NCBI GenBank assembly: GCA_031284085.1
Contig: JAITAM010000190.1
Location: 1 to 10,822, forward strand
Length of the DNA stretch: 10,822 nucleotides
Reading direction: 5' to 3'
From: Spirochaetaceae bacterium
GTDB lineage: Bacteria; Spirochaetota; Spirochaetia; Treponematales; Breznakiellaceae
Positions 1 to 5,631 of the stretch are shown here, one piece after another. Within the stretch, counting starts at the first letter, position 1; every line of letters begins with the position of its first letter. The notes beneath the pieces were generated by a model, which was given only the letters and a program-made list of their open reading frames with translations, did not search any database and had not been told where the DNA came from. The translations under genes and the position numbers were made by a program.

Positions 1-395
1 ACAAGTCCCGCTTTAACAGGGTTCTGCTCTATATACTCAAAGACCGTCCAGAAATCTTTCTCATCCTTAATCTCTCTACTCCAGAACCTGTCTCCCCAGA
101 AGTGTCCTGTTGTGTTATGCTTTTTATTCCATCGCACAGCAAAGACTTGCTTTATCCATTTCATTATCTGAGACAGACTTTCACCCGGAGCAGGAGTAAT
201 AAGGATATGGACATGGTTACCCATAATACAAAACGTAGGCACCTCAAAGTCGTAGTGTTCTTTTGCTTCTGCAATAACCACGATGAGACGCTCTTTGTCT
301 TCTTTAGGATCTAATTCATGATGGTCTCGGTTAACCTTTGTAACCACATGACAAGTCTTACCCTTGTTAGTTGAACCTCTAAGTTTTCTTGACAT
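1..395 (-). CDS. REP-associated tyrosine transposase (RAYT, Y1_Tnp/IS200-like), 3' end missing
   Basis: The minus strand is open from an ATG at 393-395 to the left edge, giving 131 codons with no stop, so the C-terminus lies outside the window. Residues 58-64 read MGNHVHI, the HUH metal-binding motif of Y1 transposases (His61, His63). Residues 99-107 read FWGDRFWSR, and the end reads YIEQNPVKAGL with Tyr121 as the likely catalytic tyrosine. This combination is typical of RAYT proteins (PF01797), single-strand endonucleases that cut beside REP palindromes. No clear Shine-Dalgarno precedes the ATG. The adjacent 396-656 region and the 1943-2158 array are rich in a GTCAGACCTC palindrome, a plausible substrate repeat for this enzyme, though that link is inference. 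The visible part shows no frameshift, so the gene may be intact. Confidence 0.88.
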   Translation of the reverse strand, partial: MSRKLRGSTNKGKTCHVVTKVNRDHHELDPKEDKERLIVVIAEAKEHYDFEVPTFCIMGNHVHILITPAPGESLSQIMKWIKQVFAVRWNKKHNTTGHFWGDRFWSREIKDEKDFWTVFEYIEQNPVKAGL

Positions 396-656
396 AATAC
401 TTATATGGCGAAATATGCATTTTTGCTTCAATAGAGGAGCAGAAATCTTGAAAAATATTTCAAAGGGACAGACCTCAAAGGGAAAAGGGTCAGACCTCTG
501 CCTGCTTCTTTTGCCTCTTTGGTTGGGAAGGGGTCAAACCCACGACAGTATAACCGCTAACATTGCCTTTGCCATACCGAAGCCGAAGGGGTCAGACCTC
601 CAGAGCTGCCTTTGCCTACAAGCAGCGGAATGGGGGACAGACCTCCGGCTGTATTG
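396..656. repeat. Intergenic region with scattered degenerate GGTCAGACCTC repeats
   Basis: No convincing gene is present. At least five copies or near-copies of a short motif related to GGGTCAGACCTC occur: around 467 (GGGACAGACCTC), 488-498, about 531-541 (degenerate, GGGGTCAAACCC), 588-601 and 632-644 (GGGGACAGACCTCC). The core GGTC-A-GACC is self-complementary around its central base. The same core is tandemly arrayed at 1943-2158. Closeness to the RAYT transposase suggests a REP-like family, but no mobility is shown by the sequence itself. Confidence 0.6.
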
Positions 657-686
657 TTGACAAATGCCAAAAACGTGCTGTATAGT
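657..686 (+). promoter_or_regulatory. Sigma70-type promoter for the DUF4469 gene
   Basis: TTGACA at 657-662 and TATAGT at 681-686 are separated by 18 bp, a near-consensus match. The expected transcription start is near 693. This places the hairpin at 696-717, the C17 tract and the upstream ATG at 746 all inside the transcribed leader of the gene at 881. Confidence 0.6.
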
Positions 687-695
687 CTTGCTTAT

Positions 696-717
696 GGAAG
701 CTCATAGCTTAGCTTCC
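696..717 (+). other. Leader hairpin at the 5' end of the transcript
   Basis: GGAAGCT (696-702) pairs perfectly with AGCTTCC (711-717) around an 8-nt loop. It lies only a few bases after the expected start of transcription, where such a stem could protect the message from 5' decay. It is not followed by a T-run, so it is not an obvious terminator. Confidence 0.4.
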
Positions 718-745
718 TGAAATTCTGTAAAAGGGGAACTTAACC

Positions 746-880
746 ATGTCTAATATTTATTCCTTGCCCCCCCCCCCCCCCCCTATGGACCTTTTCCTTT
801 CCTTCTCTTACCTTACTATACACTTTGTCTCTTCGCGGAACGTTGTTTTCGCTTCTTTTATTTCTTTTCAGGAGGTCTTT
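746..880 (+). other. Possible upstream start and leader ORF through the C17 tract, in frame with the DUF4469 gene
   Basis: An ATG at 746 follows AAGGGG (731-736) with a 9-nt gap, so it could be translated. With 17 Cs it reads through six prolines and joins the gene start at 881 in frame, adding 45 residues (294 aa in total). The added stretch (MSNIYSL, six prolines, MDLFLSF) has no family resemblance I recognise and precedes a strong internal Shine-Dalgarno at 871-875. I therefore treat it as a leader or optional N-terminal extension, not as the main start. Confidence 0.3.
767..783 (+). repeat. Poly-C homopolymer, 17 bases
   Basis: Seventeen consecutive Cs lie between the promoter and the start codon of the DUF4469 gene, inside the possible leader ORF from 746. 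Homopolymers of this length are prone to slipped-strand length changes, and poly-G/C tracts upstream of treponemal genes are a known phase-variation device. The exact count may also be uncertain from sequencing. Confidence 0.95.
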
Positions 881-1630
881 ATGGCTTTTAACGTAGGCGT
901 TCTCTTTCACAACGTCAAGGTCAGACTCCATCATAATTACCTTCCTCACGTAGAAGGCGCCTATATCGCTCGCACTAAGAGCGAAGCGTCCCTTTCCGTC
1001 GAGGAAATCTGCGCCGCTCTCAAAAATAGAGGCGGCTTCTCCGGTAATTACGATGACCTTGTCGAGTATGTGAAACAGTTCTTGGACGAAGTCGCATATC
1101 AGTTATGCGACGGCTTTGCCGTCAACACCGGCTACTTCTCCATTCACCCAAACGTGGGAGGCACGTTTGACAAAGTTACCGAAGGGCATGATGCTAAAAA
1201 ACATCCGGTAACCTTCCGCTTCCACACCCGTTCCCCTTTGCGCGCTCTTGCAAAGCATATCACCATTGAGGTTGAAGGGCTGGCGGATGTGCAGGGCTAC
1301 ATTGACGAGTTTGTTGATATAAGCACGGAAGCTGTGAATGAAGCGCTTAGTCCGGGCGGACTGTTCAGCATTGCAGGACACAAGATCAAGGTGGTAGGAG
1401 ACGATCCGGAGCTTGGCGTGTATTTTGTATCGGCTGCCGATGCAGCCCAGCGAGTGAAGGTAGTCGGGAACCTAGCGGAAAACACGGCGTCAAAGGTGAT
1501 AGGAGTGATACCTGCTTTGGCAGCCGGAGCGTGGAAGGTTGAAATCAAGACGCAGTACAGCGGGGGGAGCAAGCTCCTCAAAGAGCCGCGGACTGTGGAG
1601 TTTAAGGAAGTGCTGACCGTAGAAGCATGA
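881..1630 (+). CDS. DUF4469 / HU-like DNA-binding-domain protein
   Basis: A 249-aa protein beginning MAFNVGVLFHNVK. The start at 881 was chosen because GGAGG (871-875) sits 5 nt before the ATG. An in-frame ATG at 746 is possible but would add a low-complexity proline-containing stretch. Residues 1 to about 125 resemble the IHF/HU-like DNA-binding domain family seen in Bacteroidetes and Spirochaetes (LSVEEICAALKNR, then a strand-rich region). The remaining C-terminal part (about 127-245) matches the DUF4469 type (VEGLADVQGYIDEFVDIS, then GAWKVEIKTQYSGG). The N-terminal part suggests DNA binding, and the role of the C-terminal domain is unknown. It has no signal peptide or membrane segment, so it should be cytoplasmic. 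It stands alone, with its own promoter at 657-686. Its expression could be altered by the C17 tract in its leader. Confidence 0.82.
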   Translation: MAFNVGVLFHNVKVRLHHNYLPHVEGAYIARTKSEASLSVEEICAALKNRGGFSGNYDDLVEYVKQFLDEVAYQLCDGFAVNTGYFSIHPNVGGTFDKVTEGHDAKKHPVTFRFHTRSPLRALAKHITIEVEGLADVQGYIDEFVDISTEAVNEALSPGGLFSIAGHKIKVVGDDPELGVYFVSAADAAQRVKVVGNLAENTASKVIGVIPALAAGAWKVEIKTQYSGGSKLLKEPRTVEFKEVLTVEA

Positions 1631-1640
1631 GGTTGGTATG

Positions 1641-1667
1641 GACTCACGCCTAGGTTAGGTGTGAGTC
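1641..1667 (+). terminator. Hairpin after the DUF4469 gene, possible terminator
   Basis: Twelve-base arms GACTCACGCCTA (1641-1652) and TAGGTGTGAGTC (1656-1667) pair with one G-T wobble around a 3-nt loop, starting 10 nt after the stop codon. No uninterrupted T-run follows (TTATACT), so intrinsic termination is uncertain. The right arm is also the first unit of the 23-bp array that follows. Confidence 0.4.
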
Positions 1668-1787
1668 TTATACTAGGCTAGGTGTGAGTCTTATTCTAGT
1701 CTAGGTGTGAGTCTTATTCTGGACTAGACGTGGGTCTTATTCTAGGTTAGGTGTGGGTCTTATTCTAGGCTAGGTGTGATTGACAGT
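1650..1787 (+). repeat. 23-bp tandem repeat, about six units
   Basis: Units start at 1650, 1673, 1696, 1719, 1742 and 1765, the last one degenerating after about 15 bases. The consensus begins CTAGGCTAGGTGTGAGTC and ends TTATT. Units differ by a few substitutions but keep exact length. Because 23 is not a multiple of three, the array cannot encode a repeated peptide in one frame. No gene is seen here. Confidence 0.92.
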
Positions 1788-1942
1788 TTTATGGAGGTTA
1801 GTTTTTTTTTAACTTGGTGGAACGTCCCGCTGGCTTGTGTCCTCTGTCCCGCTTCTTTCAGGCAAAAAGCCGTACGCCTCTCCCGATACAACAACCTTTG
1901 AAGCACGCTGGCGTGTTGAAATAGCCTGCGGCTGAGACCTCC
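1788..1942. other. Non-coding stretch between the two tandem arrays
   Basis: No gene is supported. It contains a T9 run (1802-1810), the first 56-bp direct-repeat copy (1860-1915), and the palindrome GCC-TGC-GGC inside AGCCTGCGGCT at about 1923-1933, just before the 24-bp array. Confidence 0.6.
1860..1915 (+). repeat. 56-bp direct repeat, left copy
   Basis: Begins AGGCAAAAAGCCGTACGC and ends CACGCTGGCGTG. It matches 2187-2242 at 52 of 56 positions without gaps. The two copies flank the 24-bp array. The ending CCTTTGAAGCACGCTGGC also resembles CCTTTGAAGCAGGCTGGC near 10711, so this belongs to a wider dispersed family. Confidence 0.85.
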
Positions 1943-2168
1943 AACCCAAAATCAGGTCAGACCTCTAGCCCAAAATCAGGTCAGACCTCCAACTCAGAAA
2001 CAGGTCAGACCTCTGGCCCAGAAACAGGTCAGACCTCTAACCCAAAAACAGGTCAGACCTCCAACTCAGAAACAGGTCAGACCTCTGGCCCAGAAACAGG
2101 TCAGACCTCTGGCCCAGAAACAGGTCAGACCTCTAGCCCAAAATCAGGTCAGACCTCTAAGCCAAAAT
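1943..2168 (+). repeat. 24-bp tandem array, nine units plus a partial, with an AGGTC-A-GACCT core
   Basis: Nine exact-length units occupy 1943-2158, each a variable 10-base part such as AACCCAAAAT or GGCCCAGAAA followed by CAGGTCAGACCTCT or a C-ending version. A tenth variable part (2159-2168) runs into CAGCCTGCGGCTG. The core is an 11-bp palindrome around one base. Two forward frames are open across the array. One reads GQTS-(N/S/G)-(P/S)-(K/E)-(S/T), but the frame is bounded by TAG at 1922 and TAG at 2188 with no start codon, so no protein is called. It is not a CRISPR array: there are no spacers of usual length, and the so-called spacers repeat among themselves. Confidence 0.92.
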
Positions 2169-2186
2169 CAGCCTGCGGCTGCTTGT

Positions 2187-2242
2187 AGGCAAAAAGCCGT
2201 ATGCTTCTCCCGATACAACAGCCTTTGAAACACGCTGGCGTG
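2187..2242 (+). repeat. 56-bp direct repeat, right copy
   Basis: The second copy of the 1860-1915 element, with four substitutions. A shorter related segment follows at about 2255-2284 (GAACAGCCTTTGAAAC, then GCTGGCGTG), ending at the stop codon of the chemoreceptor gene on the other strand. Confidence 0.85.
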
Positions 2243-2284
2243 CGCCGCTCCTGATAGAACAGCCTTTGAAACAAAGCTGGCGTG

Positions 2285-4108
2285 TTAGTCGACTTTGAGC
2301 TTTGAAACAGCACCGGTCATGGCGGCAATCGTCTGGTTGTTTTCTACGTTCTTTTCGTTTACCTGTGCCGCTGCCGTTGCTATCTGCTCCGACCCTATCG
2401 CCATCTCACTCATGCCATTGCTAATCTCAGTGCTTATATGTAGCAGCTTCTCCACTTCTTCTATTATCGCATGTCCCCCGCTTTGCATCTCGTTCGCCTC
2501 GTACTTTACCTTGCCGCTGAGTTCCTTAAGCCGAGTAATAAGCTCCATTATCCTCGAGCTGTCGGCTTGCTGCTCTTGCATCACTTCGTGAATATACCCC
2601 TCTTGAGAGGAAACATTCTTTACCCCGCCGTCAATCGCTTCAAAACGCTGCTGCACCTCGTTTGCCGATACGGTAATGGTGTCGATAGCGGACTTTATCT
2701 TTTTAAGCATGGTCGCAGTTGTCTTGGATTGCTCGCTCGAAGAGGCGGCAAGCTTGCGTATCTCACCTGCAACAACAGCAAAACCCCTGCCGGCCTCCCC
2801 TGCATGAGCGGCTTCTATAGCAGCATTCATCGAAAGCAGGCTCGTCTGAGCGGCAATATTTTCCATAAGCATATTTATCTCAAGCAACCCTTCGGAATCG
2901 TGCGCAATAGCCTGAATCTCGTTCGCAACTGTAGAGAGAGCGGTTTTCACAAAGTAGGCGGCTTGGTTAAGTTCCTTTATATTTTCCCCGTTCTTCTCAA
3001 GCGCACCAACCACGGAACGTATGTTGCCAACCATCTCTTCAATAGCGGAAGAGGATGATGAGACGTTTTTCGACTGCTCCTCGGCGTGAGTATGAACAGT
3101 CTCTATCACTTCCATAATATGCTCGATGGCGCAAGAGGTGCTGTTTACGCTGTCCGACTGAAGTTCAATGCGTTTTGTCATATTGTGAATAGTTGCGCTA
3201 ATCTGGTTCACAGCGGCAGTCGTCTCGATTATATTAACCGTCAGAATGTCGCCGCTTTTTGTCAGGTCCTCCGCATGTCCGCGGATGCCCCGCACAATGT
3301 TCTTCATGCCGCTAAAGATACTGTTCACGCCGGCGCTCATTTCTCCGATTTCATCCTGACTCTCTATCGAAAGCTGCTTGGTTAAGTCCCCCTCCATGCT
3401 GCTTAGCCTCTTGAGCGCCTCAGACATTACTTTGATGGGCGTTGTTATCGATCGATAAATCGAGAAGCTTAGCACAAGCGCCAGTACGATCACGGAAACG
3501 GCAATTATAATCAGGATAAGCACGCTGTTCTTTACGGTACGGCTTGCGAAAAGCTCGGTCTGTTGATGCTCCTTTTGCGCCAGCTCTACAACTCTATCAA
3601 CGTGGCGGCGGTGTTCCTGATAGAGGGTTTTAAGCTCGTGCAGCACCAATTCATGCGTCCTTTCTTCATCCCCTCTTTGAAGTGCGGGAATGAATTCGTT
3701 AAAGACGATATCATAAAATCGAATAGCCGGCTCGTATGTTTTCTCCAGCATAGTGGTGCGCATTTCGCCTTGGACAAGCAAAGCTTCCTCAGCCCAAAAC
3801 TGATGGCGTGTATCGTAATCTGCCTTGAGGCGCTTTAAGTCTGCAATAAATTCTTCTAGCTGCGCCTGATCGGTCTCTTCCTGCATCTGCAAGACATCCA
3901 AATACGCTTCGATGATATACTCAGGGGGCGGAAGCACGTCGGCAATGAGGTCTTTGCTCATAATTATCTGATTGTAGAGGGGGCCTTGAATACGCAGGCT
4001 ATTCAAAGTTCCAAATGAATACAAAGCAAAGCCGGAATAGCCCAAGATAAATACACTTATCAAGAAGGAGAGTTTTTTACCAATACTTATATTTTTAAGC
4101 GGATTCAT
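2285..4108 (-). CDS. Methyl-accepting chemotaxis protein (transmembrane chemoreceptor)
   Basis: A 607-aa receptor with AAGGAAG just upstream of its ATG. Transmembrane segment 1 spans about residues 14-32 and segment 2 about 196-217. They enclose a ~160-residue periplasmic, mostly helical sensor region that contains [18 protein letters not shown] (52-69). A HAMP domain follows (about 217-273), then the long signalling coiled coil. The highly conserved hairpin tip reads [20 protein letters not shown] followed by [15 protein letters not shown], the site that contacts CheA and CheW. The C-terminus ends SKLKVD with no CheR-binding pentapeptide. It should relay ligand binding to flagellar control. 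It lies downstream of the transporter/nitrogenase-like operon on the same strand but is separated from it by 230 bp of repeats and probably has its own promoter. A link between its ligand and the operon substrate is only speculation. Confidence 0.95.
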   Translation of the reverse strand: MNPLKNISIGKKLSFLISVFILGYSGFALYSFGTLNSLRIQGPLYNQIIMSKDLIADVLPPPEYIIEAYLDVLQMQEETDQAQLEEFIADLKRLKADYDTRHQFWAEEALLVQGEMRTTMLEKTYEPAIRFYDIVFNEFIPALQRGDEERTHELVLHELKTLYQEHRRHVDRVVELAQKEHQQTELFASRTVKNSVLILIIIAVSVIVLALVLSFSIYRSITTPIKVMSEALKRLSSMEGDLTKQLSIESQDEIGEMSAGVNSIFSGMKNIVRGIRGHAEDLTKSGDILTVNIIETTAAVNQISATIHNMTKRIELQSDSVNSTSCAIEHIMEVIETVHTHAEEQSKNVSSSSSAIEEMVGNIRSVVGALEKNGENIKELNQAAYFVKTALSTVANEIQAIAHDSEGLLEINMLMENIAAQTSLLSMNAAIEAAHAGEAGRGFAVVAGEIRKLAASSSEQSKTTATMLKKIKSAIDTITVSANEVQQRFEAIDGGVKNVSSQEGYIHEVMQEQQADSSRIMELITRLKELSGKVKYEANEMQSGGHAIIEEVEKLLHISTEISNGMSEMAIGSEQIATAAAQVNEKNVENNQTIAAMTGAVSKLKVD

Positions 4109-4147
4109 AGTATCTTCCTTTATTATATTAAGTGGTTAGATGACTAA

Positions 4148-4175
4148 GAATTAAACAAATTTTTATAATTGTCAA
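4148..4175 (-). promoter_or_regulatory. Weak candidate promoter for the chemoreceptor gene
   Basis: On the minus strand a perfect -35 TTGACA (4170-4175) is followed after 16 bp by TAATTC (4148-4153), a poor -10. The start codon is about 40 bp further on, behind AAGGAAG. The -35 resembles the operon promoter, both reading CTATTGACAA or CTATTGACA. Another sigma factor could also be used. Confidence 0.35.
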
Positions 4176-4177
4176 TA

Positions 4178-4197
4178 GCAACAGGCCAGCCTGTTGC
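4178..4197. repeat. Perfect 9-bp-arm palindrome upstream of the chemoreceptor promoter
   Basis: GCAACAGGC (4178-4186) and GCCTGTTGC (4189-4197) pair perfectly with a 2-nt gap. It sits about 140 bp after the K-like stop and directly before the candidate -35 of the chemoreceptor gene. It could help end operon transcription, but the following sequence is not T-rich. Confidence 0.5.
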
Positions 4198-4225
4198 TAA
4201 GCTTCAGCGTTATTGGCATCAAGGA

Positions 4226-4314
4226 CGGGTATACGGCGTTTTGCCTGACAGAAGCGGCAGGCCAGCTTGTTTCTAAGCTTCAGCGTTATTGTCAAGAGTG
4301 GCGTACAACTCTTC
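4226..4314 (+). repeat. ~90-bp dispersed repeat, copy 1
   Basis: Runs from CGGGTATACGGC through TTGCCTGACAGAAGCGGCAG and TTTCTAAGCTTCAGCGTTATT to GCGTACAACTCTTC. It matches 10491-10582 in order and orientation, with small indels. A partial third copy (CTAAGCTTCAGCGTTATTG) is at about 4197-4215. The two full copies bracket the six-gene operon. Confidence 0.8.
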
Positions 4315-4318
4315 TTTT
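4294..4318 (+). terminator. Weak hairpin with T-tract, plus-strand orientation
   Basis: AAGAGT (4294-4299) pairs with ACTCTT (4308-4313) and is followed by C and TTTTT. The T-run lies on the plus-strand side, whereas the adjacent operon is transcribed on the minus strand. Its use as a terminator is therefore doubtful, and no plus-strand gene feeds it. Confidence 0.25.
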
Positions 4319-4338
4319 TATGGTATCATCTTTTGCCT

Positions 4339-5625
4339 TCATAGATTGTTAAAAAGATCCTCAACCAAAGTCAGACAGCCCCGGTATCCGCTGTAGGTAC
4401 GGTTTAATACCAGACGGTCGGAAACAGGAAAGGACATGACATGACACTGTATGTTCCGTTCTATGGCGATTTCCTGTTCTAAGGAACTACCCACCAACAA
4501 GGTAATTTGGTCGTATTCTCGCAGTTTCTGCATGATCTGGTAATGATCCGACTCAAAAAACAAAGCGGGCGGGCGAGCATATTCAAGATCGGTAATCTGA
4601 TCCGTGATTCTTTGTCTGTCCTCTTCTCGGTATATAGGATCGGTAACAATGGTAAGAACCGGAGTGAAACTATAATCGTTTGCCAAAAATCGAGTCATAC
4701 CCACGGCAGTAGCCGCATCCCCTACCACGGCAAATTGTTTCCAGCTTAAGCCGCCGATAATACTTTCCATAAAGTGATACACATAGCTCTCTTCTTCGTG
4801 GATCACTTTTTCGACCTTGGACTTGTCCAAACCGAGGAACTCCGCAGTTTGCTTTACCAACCTAGTGGTTTCCGTAACCCCAATGGGCAGTCCCGGAAAC
4901 CGGAGGAAAGGCACGTTAAAACGTTTTTCATACTGTAAAGCGACTCCCTTGAGTAGCCAAGGGTTGACGATGATATTCAGAGCCGCGGAAGAAGAGTTGC
5001 GGATTTCCTTCATTCCCTGATCTTCAGTAAAAAATGTGTTTACTCGTAGACCAAGCCGACGGAATATTCTGGTCAATTCTTCCAAAGTCCCCGTCCAATG
5101 AGGATCATGATAGGGAATAATACCCAAAAGATTCACGACGTCCGGCTGACGGGGGAGCTTTTCTTCAACGATCTCGTCCAGAAATGTCTGAAAAACCACT
5201 TCATATCCTAGAAGGCTGTTTCCCGCAAAGCCCGGAGTGGTAATGGGATACACCGGCAGTCCTCGATTAGAATACTCCCTCGTGATACTGCTCAGATCGT
5301 CCCCAATGATACCCGCGGTACAACCGGTCAATACAAAATACGCCTCGGCATCAATAATTTCTAAAGCGCCCTCTATCTCATCTCGCAGTTTATCAGCGCC
5401 GCCGAATATTACTTCCCGCTCCAGCATATTCGAGCAGGGGGTAGAAACACCGGACAAATAATAGGGACCTCGAAGTCCTGCCTGACCGGCCTCCCCTGCG
5501 CTGGTTTGCATACAGCAACCCGGACCCGAATGGTAGATTGGACATACTTTGTATAAAGCACTTAACACATTGTTAATACCCCCCAGAACGCAGGTTCCCC
5601 GAGGATTTTCAGTAACCACAGACAT
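4339..5625 (-). CDS. Nitrogenase component 1-like protein, beta/K-like subunit
   Basis: A 428-aa protein of the oxidoreductase/nitrogenase component 1 family (PF00148). Three cysteines stand where NifK binds the P-cluster: Cys12 in NPRGTCVLGG, Cys37 (followed by Cys38) in HSGPGCCMQT, and Cys102 in TGCTAGIIGDDL. The C-terminal FPVSDRLVLNRTYSGYRG resembles the NifK ending, where a DR and a GYxG motif recur. It is shorter than a typical NifK (about 520 aa) and lacks its N-terminal extension, as is usual in nitrogenase-like homologues. It starts 6 nt after the D-like stop with AAGGGG as ribosome site, so the two are almost certainly co-translated and form one D/K complex. It should be cytoplasmic. 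The enzyme's substrate is unknown, and a scaffold role (NifN-like) is less likely but not excluded. Confidence 0.88.
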   Translation of the reverse strand: MSVVTENPRGTCVLGGINNVLSALYKVCPIYHSGPGCCMQTSAGEAGQAGLRGPYYLSGVSTPCSNMLEREVIFGGADKLRDEIEGALEIIDAEAYFVLTGCTAGIIGDDLSSITREYSNRGLPVYPITTPGFAGNSLLGYEVVFQTFLDEIVEEKLPRQPDVVNLLGIIPYHDPHWTGTLEELTRIFRRLGLRVNTFFTEDQGMKEIRNSSSAALNIIVNPWLLKGVALQYEKRFNVPFLRFPGLPIGVTETTRLVKQTAEFLGLDKSKVEKVIHEEESYVYHFMESIIGGLSWKQFAVVGDAATAVGMTRFLANDYSFTPVLTIVTDPIYREEDRQRITDQITDLEYARPPALFFESDHYQIMQKLREYDQITLLVGSSLEQEIAIERNIQCHVMSFPVSDRLVLNRTYSGYRGCLTLVEDLFNNL

Positions 5626-5631
5626 ATTATT

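Noticed and set aside
102..314. Plus-strand open frame of 70 aa
   Set aside because: It lies wholly antisense to the RAYT gene, whose HUH and Tyr motifs are on the minus strand. The product looks like a random translation.
364..660. Plus-strand open frame of 98 aa
   Set aside because: It spans the RAYT start region and several non-coding repeats, has no ribosome site and has no recognisable family.
740..949. Minus-strand open frame of 69 aa containing a glycine run
   Set aside because: The glycine run is only the C17 tract read backwards, and the frame opposes the DUF4469 gene.
1943..2168. CRISPR array
   Set aside because: The period is only 24 bp, the variable parts are 10 bp and repeat among themselves, and no cas gene is nearby.
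1925..2190. Protein made of GQTS-type octapeptide repeats across the 24-bp array
   Set aside because: The frame is open, but it has an upstream TAG at 1922, no ATG, GTG or TTG start and no ribosome site. It is kept only as a finding about the array.
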